Shown here one piece after another: positions 1 to 8,867 of a stretch of DNA of 64,000 nucleotides. The stretch lies in contig NZ_SLXP01000011.1 in assembly GCF_004343075.1 (NCBI RefSeq), positions 41,954 to 105,953 of the forward strand, read 5' to 3'. This stretch comes from Rhodovulum marinum. Lineage in GTDB: Bacteria > Pseudomonadota > Alphaproteobacteria > Rhodobacterales > Rhodobacteraceae. A program made the translations under genes and the position numbers. The notes beneath the pieces were generated by a model. That model was not told the DNA's origin. It was given only the letters and a program-made list of their open reading frames with translations, and ran no database searches. Position 1 is the stretch's first letter, and each line of letters starts with the position of its first letter.

Positions 1-563
1 CCGCCCAGATGGGTTTCCCAGGCGAGTTGCCCGTGCATCGCCCACCAGAGCACCACGTTCAATCCCACCAGCAACAGCACGGCGCGAACCACCGGCCACA
101 GCCCTTCGCGATGGGTGAAGCGGTCGACATAGGCCCAGGCCAGGATGCCCCCCACCAGCCCGAACAGCGCCCCCGAGGCGCCGACCATGGGGCGGAGATC
201 CGGGGCGAGCAGGGCGAACCCCGCCGCACCGCCCAAGATTGAGCCGGTATAGAGCAGGGCGAAGCCGGGTGCCCCCACCCGGCCCAGAACCGCCTGACCC
301 AGCGACCAGAGCGTGATCATGTTGACCAGGAGATGCGCGGGTCCGCCATGCAGGAAGCTGTAGCTGAGAAACATCGCGTAGGGCTGTGCGGGGTAGTTCG
401 GTTTCCAGCCCGTCAGCAGCCCCGGCCAGAAGCCGCCGTAATCATAAGCAAGCTGGCGCAGGCGGATCGGCCCGATCAGCCCCGCATCGGCGAGGGAAAG
501 CGCCAACTCGATCGCGCAGCAGACGAGGATCAGCCCGTATAGAAGCAGATGGCTTCCCCTCAG
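1..563 (-). CDS. Rhomboid-family intramembrane serine protease, C-terminus beyond window
   Basis: The minus-strand frame running off the left edge encodes a multi-pass membrane protein with rhomboid signatures: HGGPAHLLVNM (HxxxxHxxxN motif of TM2) and GASGALFG, which holds the catalytic serine. The catalytic histidine lies beyond the window. No ATG, GTG or TTG fits near the 5' end. The best start is CTG at 563-561, preceded by GGAGG at a 5-nt spacing and overlapping the upstream TGA as CTGA. This would be a coupled, non-standard start. It is the last visible member of the leftward EPS gene group. Rhomboids cleave transmembrane segments within the membrane; the substrate here is unknown. Family confidence is high, start confidence low. 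Confidence 0.8.
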   Translation of the reverse strand, partial: MRGSHLLLYGLILVCCAIELALSLADAGLIGPIRLRQLAYDYGGFWPGLLTGWKPNYPAQPYAMFLSYSFLHGGPAHLLVNMITLWSLGQAVLGRVGAPGFALLYTGSILGGAAGFALLAPDLRPMVGASGALFGLVGGILAWAYVDRFTHREGLWPVVRAVLLLVGLNVVLWWAMHGQLAWETHLG

Positions 564-1918
564 AATCGCCTCCAGAAGCTTTTCTCGATGGACAGGAAGA
601 TCTCGTTGGAGCGCTCGGTGGTGTCGTTCTCGCTGTCGATCCTGTGCGTATAGCCGGCCACGAGGCCCCAATCCTCGGCCAGGCTGTGGCGGTAGCTGAG
701 GTTGAGGTCGATCTGGCGGTCCGCATCCTCGGACCCGCCCAGATAGTCGGTCGAGCGCAGGAACACCGCGGCCTGCAGGCTGGAGAGTTCGGTCAGGTCC
801 CGGTTGTAGGAGACGCTCAGGCGGCTGTTCAGTGCTTCGTCGCCGTTGTCGTCTGTGGTGAACGCCTGATCGAGCGACAAGTTCAGCCTGCTGGTGGGGC
901 GTTCGTGGAGATAAGCAAGGCTGTAGAGCGGCCGCAGATCGCCATCCTCGCCCTGGCTGAGCCCGAAGCCCGCGTCGAGTGCACCCCGGGGCAGGTCGAG
1001 GCTGCGGTTAATCCGGACGGTAGAGCGGCGCTCACCATCATCGTTGAGGTCAGAGACGAAGCTTCCGGTCCAGGCGCCGTTGAGCCGCTCCTCGGTGAAT
1101 GACAGCTCGAAACTTGCACCCTCCTGCTGGTCTTCGATGCCACCTTCGGTTTCCGTGGTACGCGTGTAACCTACGAAGATATCGGTGCTCAGGGTCGGTG
1201 TCACCGCAAGGCGCGCACCGGCCGAGATGTTCTCGTAAAGCACATCCCGCCCCGCCGCATCCTCGTCGGTGTCGGAATACGTACCGCGGAGCAGGGCGGT
1301 GATCCGGGGATCGATCACGAAGGTGAGCGTACCCGTCGCCGAGACCGTCTCGCCGTCCACCAGGTCGGGATCACTGGTATCGGCATAGCGGGTCGTGCGA
1401 TATCCTAGATCGAGACCGCCACCGAAGGGTGCGTCGCGTCCGAACACGAAGCCCAGATTGGCGGACATGTCCTCGCGGGTGCCGGTAGAAAACCGCACGA
1501 TGTCTTCCAGATCGTCGTCCGGCTCCAGCGTATCGACATCGCGCTCACGGTATTCCAGATCGAGATCGACGGCGCTCGAGAGGTTTTCCCGCCCATAGGT
1601 CAGCCGCAGGCGCGGTTGCTGCACATCGGAGGACCCGTTCGAGAGGTTCTTGCGCAACCCTGCGCTTGCGTCGAAGCTGATTGCCGAAACGGAGGTCGCG
1701 GCATTCAGCGAGATCGAGAGGTTGGTGGTCGCTGTCAGCCCCTCTTCTTCCACGTCGAGGTCGTCTCCATCGCTCAAGCCGAGCCGTTCGGAGAGCGTGA
1801 ATTTAAGGGCGGGTCTGCCGGGACCCTGGTCCTGACCCAGGCCGGCAAGCGGCCACGCACAGAGAAGGCCCGCCGCGGCGAGCCCTCCTGCCAGTCTGGA
1901 TGTCCTGCACCCGGCCAT
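560..1918 (-). CDS. Outer-membrane beta-barrel protein of EPS locus
   Basis: The 452-residue product has an N-terminal signal peptide (hydrophobic stretch about residues 9-27). The rest is rich in alternating Asp/Arg/Ser beta-strands with motifs such as LRLTYGRENLSSAVDLDL, and it ends in Phe (KSFWRRF), as outer-membrane barrels do. Its place directly downstream of a Wza-like export gene (4-nt gap) in an exosortase locus resembles the outer-membrane beta-barrel proteins of PEP-CTERM/EpsL-type EPS loci. A role as outer-membrane conduit or anchor for the polysaccharide is inferred. No enzymatic motif is visible. Confidence 0.7.
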   Translation of the reverse strand: MAGCRTSRLAGGLAAAGLLCAWPLAGLGQDQGPGRPALKFTLSERLGLSDGDDLDVEEEGLTATTNLSISLNAATSVSAISFDASAGLRKNLSNGSSDVQQPRLRLTYGRENLSSAVDLDLEYRERDVDTLEPDDDLEDIVRFSTGTREDMSANLGFVFGRDAPFGGGLDLGYRTTRYADTSDPDLVDGETVSATGTLTFVIDPRITALLRGTYSDTDEDAAGRDVLYENISAGARLAVTPTLSTDIFVGYTRTTETEGGIEDQQEGASFELSFTEERLNGAWTGSFVSDLNDDGERRSTVRINRSLDLPRGALDAGFGLSQGEDGDLRPLYSLAYLHERPTSRLNLSLDQAFTTDDNGDEALNSRLSVSYNRDLTELSSLQAAVFLRSTDYLGGSEDADRQIDLNLSYRHSLAEDWGLVAGYTHRIDSENDTTERSNEIFLSIEKSFWRRF

Positions 1919-1922
1919 CGTA

Positions 1923-2540
1923 TCACTCGAACAGGCGCCGCTCCGGCACCAGGATCACGTCTCCGTCCTGCAGCCGGATATCCTGTTTCAGCGCGGCGCC
2001 CTCGGTCAACGCCTTGTAATTGATCTGGTAGACCTTCTGCGTGCCCGAGCGCGGATCGGTCCGGCGCAGCTGCACGCGCTTGGTTGCGGCGAACCGCGTT
2101 ACCCCGCCCGACTGGGCCAGGGCCTGCAGAAAGGTGGTCCCGCGTTCGACCTGGATGAGGCCGGGCGTATTCACCTGGCCGAGGAAATAGATACCTATGC
2201 CCGGCGCGCCGCCGGTGCCTGGGCTGGCATAGGCCGCCGCCGAGCCCGGCTGGGCCGAAACGAAGACATTGGGCGAAACCGCGAAATTCGGCGCGATCGC
2301 CTGGGTGATGGCACCTGCGATCTCGCCGGTGGTCTGCCCCGCGGCCTGCACCGTGCCGGCGAAGGGAAAGCTGAAGCGCCCGTCGGGCAGCACCACGACT
2401 GAACGGTTCAGAGTGGAATCCTCGAGCACCTCGATGGTCAGCGTGTCGCCGGGACGCACCTGATATTCCTGCTGCGCGGCCGCGACCGTTGTCATCAGCG
2501 CCAGAACCAGCCCGGTCACGATACGTTTGAGGTACAGCAT
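1923..2540 (-). CDS. Polysaccharide export protein (Wza/Poly_export family, periplasmic)
   Basis: The product is about 205 residues. The N-terminus is a signal peptide (LVLALMTTVAAAQ). It is followed by the Poly_export domain (YQVRPGDTLTIEVLED, LPDGRFSFPFAGTVQAAGQT) and an SLBB-like segment (FLGQVNTPGLIQVERGTTFL). The start at 2540 was chosen over an upstream ATG at 2636 because it places the signal peptide at the N-terminus. The protein is short compared with E. coli Wza and lacks an obvious lipobox or C-terminal membrane helix, so it probably pairs with the adjacent beta-barrel gene to form the export channel. It sits between the barrel protein and the TPR lipoprotein. Confidence 0.88.
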   Translation of the reverse strand: MLYLKRIVTGLVLALMTTVAAAQQEYQVRPGDTLTIEVLEDSTLNRSVVVLPDGRFSFPFAGTVQAAGQTTGEIAGAITQAIAPNFAVSPNVFVSAQPGSAAAYASPGTGGAPGIGIYFLGQVNTPGLIQVERGTTFLQALAQSGGVTRFAATKRVQLRRTDPRSGTQKVYQINYKALTEGAALKQDIRLQDGDVILVPERRLFE

Positions 2541-2679
2541 GGTCTTGTCTGCCTTCCTGCCAGATATGGCGTCATATTCTCCGGTCAGGCCGGGCAAGGA
2601 AAGGGTCCAATATGCCTGGGCGAATATCGGACCCAATGTGTAGTGGTCGTGTCACGTATAGGATAGGCTGATGCCCTGC

Positions 2680-5127
2680 TCAGTTCTCCGGCGCGACCGC
2701 GCTCAACTCCTGTATCTGGGCCCGGGCCGCCTCGATCTGAGCGCGCTGGTCGCCCGGGCCAGCGATCTCGACCGCCTTCCGGAACTGTGCCAGCGCATCG
2801 TCTCGGCGTCCCAGCGCGAAATAGACCTGCCCCAGATGATACTGCACCAACGGGTCGTTCGGCAGACCCTGGGCGGCAGCCTCGAGATAGGGCAGCGCCT
2901 CCGCGCTCTCGCCGCGGCGATGGGCGATCCAGCCATAGGTGTCCTGCATCGCGGGGATTTCGGTGTCGTTGAAGCGGCGGGCGATGGTCCAGGCGCGTTC
3001 GAGGCTTTCATCATCCTCGCGATAGGTGGCCAGGAGACTTGCAAGGTTGTTGGCCACGACCGCCGAGCCAGAACTCCTCTCATAGAGATTTTCGTAGATC
3101 GCGAGGGCTCCGTCGATATCGCCATCCTGTTCCAGGAAGGAGGCCTGGGCCCAGAGAAGCTGCGGGTTTTCGGGCGCGCTCGAGAGGGCTTCGGCAATTG
3201 TGGTCTTCGCGCCCTCCCGGTCACCCTGACGTTGCTGTAGCCGGGAAAGTTCGAGCCAGACACCCGGGCGGGCCGGGTTCCGGTCGAGAAGTCCCCGATA
3301 GATCGCCTCAGCCTCGGAGAGGTTGCCGTTCACCGCCTGGGCCGTGGCCAGCACGATGTCGAGCGCCTCGTTGTCGGGGTTCTCGGCCTTGAGCGCCTGG
3401 GCCTGTTCGAGTGCGGCTTCGGTGTCGCCGGTGCCGATGCGGGCGCGGATCAGTGCGATCCTGTTGGCAAGCGTCGCATCCGCCGCGTTGGCCAGCTGTT
3501 CGAGATAGGCCATCGCCTCCTCGGCGCCGCTCTGGCGGTTGAGCCGTTCCGCCTCAATGGCGTTGGCGGCCTGGACCGCAGCCTCGTCGCCCTGGCGGCG
3601 GAGCGTGTCGGCCACGTTCTGGGCGCGGCCGAAATCCTCCATCCGGAGGTAGAGCTGGCCCAGCATGACGAGAAGGTCGCGGTTGTCGGGCGCAAGCCGC
3701 AACGCATTGATCAGGATGTCCTCGGCGGGCAGGTAGCGTTCCTCGCCGATCAGGAGCCGGGCGTATCGGATGGTCTCGGCCGGTGCGTTGCCCGAGGCCT
3801 CGACTGCAAGCGCGAGGAAATCGCGGGCCAGTTCGGGCCGGCCCGAGCGCGAATAGGCCTCGGCCATCAGCGTCATCGCCTGGGCATCCTCGGGGGCGGA
3901 ATCGAGCGCGGTGCGCAGCGCGGCGATCGCGGCGTCGGTGTCGTCGGCCTCGATCTGCCAGGCCGCCTGCATCTTGAGCGCCTCGGGATGGTTCACCTCC
4001 TCGGTGAGGACCTCTTCGACCAAGGTGCGCGCGCCGACCTCGTTGCCCGTGGTCAGCAGCATGCGCGCGAGGGTGATCTTGATGTTGTGGGTCTGTTCCG
4101 AGGGTTCGGCACCCTCGAGCGCGCCCTGCATTGTCGCGATCGCCTCGTCACGCTGGCCGGCGGCGAAGTCGAGACCCGCGCGCAGCACCAGGAACGGTAC
4201 GGGATCGGGCCGTTCGGCGATGGCCTTGTCGATTTCCACCCGGGCGGCTTCCACGCCGCGGACTTCCGCCAGGAAGCGGATCAAATCGATCGTGGGGCCG
4301 GGTTCGTCGGCGGGGGCCGCCTCAGCGAGGTCACGCAGGAAACCCTCGGCCGCGTCGAAATCCTGTCGAGAAAGGTAGAAGCGGACCAGCGTCGCCTTGT
4401 TGTTGGTGTCCTCGGGGAAACGCTCGACCATCTCGCGTAACTGCGCCTCGATGGCCTCCATGTCGCCGATCTGTGCAAGAACTCTCAGCCGCTCCCTGTA
4501 GTAGCGGGGATCATCGGGGGCTAGCGCGATCACCTTGTCGATCTCGGCCAGCGCTCGTGAAAGATCGCCCTCGCGCAGAGCGTTGTCGATCACGATCATG
4601 CGAAGCGGAAAGCTCTCAGGTTGTTCGGCAAGCTGGTCATCGGCCTGGCGTGCGGCCTCGCGGCGCGCCGGTTCGTCCTCGGCAAGCGCCGCCGCCCGGT
4701 AGGTGCGTATCGTGGCGATGGCCTTGACACGCGGTTCCTCGGGGGCCAGTTCCTCGGCCCTTTGGCCGTGGCGCTCCACCTCCTCCCAGAGATTGGAGGC
4801 GAAGGCGAGTTCGGTCAGGGCGATGCGCGCCTCGAGATCGTCGGGGTACTGCTCGGCGATCCGCAGATACTGGCTGTAGGCTCCCTGCCGGTCTCCCCGC
4901 TGCTGCAGCAGCACCTCGGCCAGCGTGCGGCGCGCCTCGAGATGGCCGGCGTCGTTCTGGAAGACGTTGCGAAGCTCGACGATGGCGCGATCGTAATCCT
5001 GTTCCGCGATCAGGTCGAGCGCGGTCTGGTAATGCCCCTCGGCCTTCTCCTCTTCGGACTGGCAAGCCGAGAGCATGAGCGTAGTGCTTAGAAGAGCGGC
5101 GGGGAGGAGACGGCTGAAAACGCGCAC
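2680..5127 (-). CDS. TPR-repeat lipoprotein, PrsT-like (exosortase system)
   Basis: The 815-residue protein begins with a lipoprotein signal peptide with lipobox LSAC (Cys about residue 22). The rest is made almost wholly of tetratricopeptide repeats, e.g. HYQTALDLIAEQDYDRAIVE and later VVANNLASLLATYREDDESL. Length, lipobox and locus match the PrsT family, the TPR lipoprotein of PEP-CTERM/XrtA-type EPS loci. It probably scaffolds the export/assembly machinery at the outer membrane. It shares strand with the export gene, 139 nt upstream of that gene's start. Lipoprotein and TPR identity are clear; equivalence to PrsT is inferred. Confidence 0.85.
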   Translation of the reverse strand: MRVFSRLLPAALLSTTLMLSACQSEEEKAEGHYQTALDLIAEQDYDRAIVELRNVFQNDAGHLEARRTLAEVLLQQRGDRQGAYSQYLRIAEQYPDDLEARIALTELAFASNLWEEVERHGQRAEELAPEEPRVKAIATIRTYRAAALAEDEPARREAARQADDQLAEQPESFPLRMIVIDNALREGDLSRALAEIDKVIALAPDDPRYYRERLRVLAQIGDMEAIEAQLREMVERFPEDTNNKATLVRFYLSRQDFDAAEGFLRDLAEAAPADEPGPTIDLIRFLAEVRGVEAARVEIDKAIAERPDPVPFLVLRAGLDFAAGQRDEAIATMQGALEGAEPSEQTHNIKITLARMLLTTGNEVGARTLVEEVLTEEVNHPEALKMQAAWQIEADDTDAAIAALRTALDSAPEDAQAMTLMAEAYSRSGRPELARDFLALAVEASGNAPAETIRYARLLIGEERYLPAEDILINALRLAPDNRDLLVMLGQLYLRMEDFGRAQNVADTLRRQGDEAAVQAANAIEAERLNRQSGAEEAMAYLEQLANAADATLANRIALIRARIGTGDTEAALEQAQALKAENPDNEALDIVLATAQAVNGNLSEAEAIYRGLLDRNPARPGVWLELSRLQQRQGDREGAKTTIAEALSSAPENPQLLWAQASFLEQDGDIDGALAIYENLYERSSGSAVVANNLASLLATYREDDESLERAWTIARRFNDTEIPAMQDTYGWIAHRRGESAEALPYLEAAAQGLPNDPLVQYHLGQVYFALGRRDDALAQFRKAVEIAGPGDQRAQIEAARAQIQELSAVAPEN

Positions 5128-5256
5128 GGCACAATATCCTTCAGGTCAGTCGATCCAAATACCAAGCAGAGGCAGGCCCAGGCTGGCCTGCCGTACTTTC
5201 GGCCGCATGCATGGGGCTTGGCAAGGCGCGGATCGTGCGGATCGTTAAAATGCCGG

Positions 5257-5949
5257 TCAGTAGCCGGTTCCGCGCAGCACCACAGCGACCGTACGGAAGA
5301 GCACGCCGAGATCGGTCCGGAAGGACAGGATACGGAAATAATGCTCGTCATAGGGCGCCCGGCCTACGAAATCACATTCGTTGCGGTCCGAGATCTGCCA
5401 CAGCCCGGTAATACCGGGGCGCAGGTTATAATAGGCGGTGCCTGGGTAAAAGACCTTCTGCTCGACCATCATCGGCCGGGGCCCGACCAGCGACATGGTG
5501 CCATTCAGCACGTTGATCAACTGCGGCAGTTCGTCGAGCGAGGTCTTGCGCAGGAATCGGCCCACCCGGGTGATGCGCGGGTCGTGCTTGAGCTTCTGGG
5601 TCGCGTCCCATTCCAGGCGCGCGGCCGGATTGCGGGCGAGATAGGCCTCGAGGATGCGATCGGCATCCGGCACCATGGTGCGCAGCTTCCATAGCTGGAA
5701 CGGCTTGCCGTTCCGGCCGACGCGTTGCTGCGTGTAGAACGGGCGATGCCCGTCAGTCGCCACCAGCAGGGCCAGCACCAGGATCAGCGGCACGGTGAAT
5801 GGCGCGGTCAGGACGACCAGCGCTAGGTCGAGCATGCGTTTGAAGATGGCACGATAGACCCCCGTGGGAGCCGGGCGGTAGAGCGGCGAGGGACCGATTA
5901 CCGGCTTCGCCTGCATGTCCGCGTTCAAGTCGGTCAAATACAATGTCAT
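5257..5949 (-). CDS. Polyprenyl-phosphate phosphoglycosyl transferase (ExoY/WbaP-like)
   Basis: The 230-residue protein has one N-terminal membrane helix (LALVVLTAPFTVPLILVLAL, about residues 43-62). The family core follows: RVGRNGKPFQLWKLRTM, DPRITRVGRFLRKTSLDELP with the catalytic Asp-Glu pair, LVGPRP and PGITGLWQ. This is the monotopic phosphoglycosyl transferase family, which transfers the first sugar-phosphate to undecaprenyl phosphate. It lacks the extra N-terminal membrane domain of WcaJ/WbaP, so it is the short ExoY-like form. It should start repeat-unit synthesis for the EPS. The start at 5949 or the in-frame ATG at 5916 are both possible; neither has a strong ribosome site. Confidence 0.93.
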   Translation of the reverse strand: MTLYLTDLNADMQAKPVIGPSPLYRPAPTGVYRAIFKRMLDLALVVLTAPFTVPLILVLALLVATDGHRPFYTQQRVGRNGKPFQLWKLRTMVPDADRILEAYLARNPAARLEWDATQKLKHDPRITRVGRFLRKTSLDELPQLINVLNGTMSLVGPRPMMVEQKVFYPGTAYYNLRPGITGLWQISDRNECDFVGRAPYDEHYFRILSFRTDLGVLFRTVAVVLRGTGY

Positions 5950-6450
5950 AAGCAGCAGTCGGCTGAAGCCGATCCTTCAAGAAAATGGCACCCTGTCACC
6001 AGCGGCGTTGCACCGCCAAGATTCCCCCGGAGCCAGACAATCGCTGGCCCACCTCTATTGTGGTAACATTATGGTCGAATTGAATCAAAGCTCCAGTTGA
6101 CCCCTCCTTGATTTTCCAGTCAAAAATTTGATGGTGGCCCGTATTTGGGCAGAACCGAGGCAGGGCACAGGAAGCGGCGGGCCGGTGTTCGGAACACTCT
6201 TTCAACCCTGGCGCGATTGTGGGTCGCTCGGAAACATTGCCGGGCGCCGCTGCCCCTTTTCGGATGCCGTTTCGACGAATCACCGTGCCATAGGGTAAAC
6301 TCTGATCTCATTCTTACGGAATGCCTTGAAAATGACATTCCTTGCGGCTACCGCCAGCTATAGAGGCAACAGTTTCTTTCCGATCATCTCTTGTGACCGG
6401 CCGTGCCACGCGCGAGGCGGGAGACCAATTAGACAGTACCCGAGCAGGTC
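5950..6450. other. Divergent intergenic region between two EPS transcription units
   Basis: This 501-bp stretch separates the leftward sugar transferase group from the rightward ATPase group. It is visibly richer in A and T than its flanks (around 6055-6140 and 6290-6370). No translated frame in it resembles a known protein. It probably carries divergent promoters, but no pair of -35/-10 boxes was convincing enough to mark. Confidence 0.5.
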
Positions 6451-7332
6451 ATGAACACCTCACTCTACAACGAGCATTTCGGTTTCAGCGAGCGACCGTT
6501 CTCGCTCGTGCCGGACCCGGACTTCCTGTTCTGGTCGCAGGCCCATGCCCGCGCTTTCTCGGTACTGGAATACGGGCTGGTGACGCGCGCGCCGCTGACC
6601 GTGGTCACAGGCGAGGTCGGTACCGGCAAGACCACACTGATCCAGGCGCTTCTGCGCCAGATCGACGAGGATGTCACCTTGGGCCTGATATCGAACGCCC
6701 AGGGCGGGCGGGGGGATCTGCTGCGTTGGGTTTTGAACGCGCTGGACGTCGCCACACCGCCGGGGGCCGATTATGTCTCGTTGTTCCAGCAGTTCCAGAA
6801 TTTCGTGCTGGACGAATACGCCGCCGGGCGGCACGTCGCGCTAATCGTGGATGAGGCGCAGAACCTTGGCGCGGAAACGCTGGAAGAGCTCCGGATGTTG
6901 ACGAACATCAATTCCGGCAAGGACGAGCTTCTGCAGATCATCCTGGTCGGCCAGCCCGAGCTGCGCGATCTGATCCGCCGGCCCGAGTTGAGGCAGTTCG
7001 CTCAGCGGGTGATGGCGGTTTACCATCTCGAACCGATGGATGTGGTCACGACCCGTGACTATATCGCACACAGGCTGAAACATGTGGGTGGCACCGGCAA
7101 GGAATTCTCGGCCGAAGCGACCCGCTTCATCTTCGAAGAATCCGGGGGTATCCCGCGCGTGGTGAACAAGCTCTGCGATCTTGCGCTCGTCTACGCGGCG
7201 AGCGCCGGGCATGCCAAGGTTGGGATCGCCACAATCCGCGAACTGGTGCGCGACGGGCTGATCCTCAAGCCGCTTGGCGACCCGCTCGTTCTGACCGAGT
7301 CGCTCGACAGTTTCGGGAAGGCCGCTGAATGA
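6451..7332 (+). CDS. ExeA/PEP-CTERM-locus-type AAA ATPase
   Basis: The 293-residue protein opens with YNEHFGFSERPFSLVPDPDF, the typical N-terminus of the ExeA-like putative secretion ATPases of exosortase EPS loci. Walker A is GEVGTGKTT (about residues 54-62) and Walker B is ALIVDEAQN (about 130-138), followed by an arginine-rich sensor region and IPRVVNKLCDLAL. The C-terminus lacks a peptidoglycan-binding domain, so it is the short form. Its stop overlaps the start of the chain-length gene by 4 nt, so the two are translationally coupled. A role in energising EPS assembly or export is inferred from family and context. Confidence 0.88.
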   Translation: MNTSLYNEHFGFSERPFSLVPDPDFLFWSQAHARAFSVLEYGLVTRAPLTVVTGEVGTGKTTLIQALLRQIDEDVTLGLISNAQGGRGDLLRWVLNALDVATPPGADYVSLFQQFQNFVLDEYAAGRHVALIVDEAQNLGAETLEELRMLTNINSGKDELLQIILVGQPELRDLIRRPELRQFAQRVMAVYHLEPMDVVTTRDYIAHRLKHVGGTGKEFSAEATRFIFEESGGIPRVVNKLCDLALVYAASAGHAKVGIATIRELVRDGLILKPLGDPLVLTESLDSFGKAAE

Positions 7333-8840
7333 ATTTCGACCTGCAACTCTACTGGGCTCTGTTCCTGCGCCGCCTGCCTGTGATGCTTCTCTTCGTGTTG
7401 ATCGGCGCTGCCGCCGGTGTGGTGGCGGCCCTGCGGCTGCCCGAGACCTATGAAACCTCCGCGCGGCTGCTCGTCGAGGCGCCGCAGATCCCCGACAGCA
7501 TGGTCGAATCGACGATTCAGACCGAGGCGACCGAACAGCTCGACATCATCGAACAGCGGCTGCTGACCCGGGCGAACCTGATCGACATCGCCAACCGGTT
7601 CAATGTCTTCCCGGACATTCGCCAGATGGAACCCGATACAGTCGTCAGCAAGATGCGAGCCTCCACCAGAATCCGGCGCTCGGCAGGGCGGGAGCAGGCC
7701 ACGCTGATGACGATCAGCTTCACCTCCCATTCCGGTAGGGTCGCGGCGAATGTCGTGAACGAATACGTCACGCTGGTTCTCGAGGCGAATACCGAGTTTC
7801 GCGTCTCGCGCGCCGAGAGCACGCTCAGCTTCTTCGAACAGGAGGTCGAGCGATTGGGCCAGGAACTCGACCGCCAGAGCGCGGCGATCGCCACCTTCCG
7901 CTCGGAAAACGCCGAGGCCCTGCCCGAGGACCAGAGCTACCGGCTGAGCCGCCAGACTCTCCTGCAGGAGCGGCTTGCCCGGCTGGAGCGGGATCTCAAG
8001 GCCGGTGAAGCGCAGCGTGCGGAGATCATCAGGATATTCGAGTCCACGGGTCGGGTCTCGCCCGGCGTGGGCCCCGCTCGAGCCCGCAGCCCCGCAGAGG
8101 AACGGCTGCTCGCCGCCCAGGCCGAGCTCGATAACGCCAAGGTGATCTATTCCGAGGAAAACCCGCGGGTGGTTCGCCTGCAGGCCCTCGTGGATCAACT
8201 CGAAGACACCGTCCGGGCCCAGACCGAGGCCGGTGTGACCGGCGAGGAGGCCGAGGCCACCTCGACCGAACAGGCGCTGCTGGACGCGACGCTGGCACAG
8301 ATCGACACCCAGCTCGAGACGATCAGGACCGATATCGGGAGCACTCAGACGGAACTGGACGAACTGCAGAGGCGGGTTTCGCAAAGCGCGGCCAACGGCC
8401 TTCAGATCAACGCGCTCGAGCGCGACTACGATGTCATCCAGAGCCGCTACAATGCGGCCGTGACCAACCTCAACCAGGCGCGGATGAGCGAGCGCGTCGA
8501 GAGCACCGCCCAGGGCCAGCGCATCACCGTGATCGAGAACGCCGTCGTTCCGCGGGTGCCCACGGGCCCCGACCGGCCCAAGGTTGCGATCCTGGGCGTC
8601 CTTGGTGGGGGCGCGCTTGCGGCGGGCTATTTCCTGCTGCTCGAGCTGCTGAACCGGACGATCCGCTCGCCGGCCGAGCTGACCGGCCGGTTCAACATCA
8701 CTCCGATCACAACGATCCCCTACATGCGCGTCAAGGACGGACGGCTGGTGCGGCGCCGGCGCTTCCTTGGGGCAAGCTTCGCGCTTCTGATCGGCCTGGT
8801 TCCGGTGGCGGGGGTCGTCGGGATGGCCGGCCTGGGTTAG
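7329..8840 (+). CDS. Chain-length determinant protein (Wzz/GumC/EpsF-like)
   Basis: The 503-residue protein has an N-terminal membrane helix (LPVMLLFVLIGAAAGVVAAL), a long periplasmic part with coiled-coil segments (ESTLSFFEQEVERLGQELDR; ERLLAAQAELDNAKVIYSEE), a proline-containing motif (VPRVPTGPDRPK) and a second helix (AILGVLGGGALAAGYFLLLE). An extra C-terminal hydrophobic segment (FALLIGLVPVAGVVGMAGLG) is present. This is the Wzz/polysaccharide co-polymerase layout, controlling chain length with the Wzy polymerase. It overlaps the upstream ATPase by 4 nt and is followed 27 nt later by the separate BY-kinase-like ATPase. Confidence 0.92.
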   Translation: MNFDLQLYWALFLRRLPVMLLFVLIGAAAGVVAALRLPETYETSARLLVEAPQIPDSMVESTIQTEATEQLDIIEQRLLTRANLIDIANRFNVFPDIRQMEPDTVVSKMRASTRIRRSAGREQATLMTISFTSHSGRVAANVVNEYVTLVLEANTEFRVSRAESTLSFFEQEVERLGQELDRQSAAIATFRSENAEALPEDQSYRLSRQTLLQERLARLERDLKAGEAQRAEIIRIFESTGRVSPGVGPARARSPAEERLLAAQAELDNAKVIYSEENPRVVRLQALVDQLEDTVRAQTEAGVTGEEAEATSTEQALLDATLAQIDTQLETIRTDIGSTQTELDELQRRVSQSAANGLQINALERDYDVIQSRYNAAVTNLNQARMSERVESTAQGQRITVIENAVVPRVPTGPDRPKVAILGVLGGGALAAGYFLLLELLNRTIRSPAELTGRFNITPITTIPYMRVKDGRLVRRRRFLGASFALLIGLVPVAGVVGMAGLG

Positions 8841-8867
8841 GGCGGCGCGAGCAGGACGAGAGAGATA

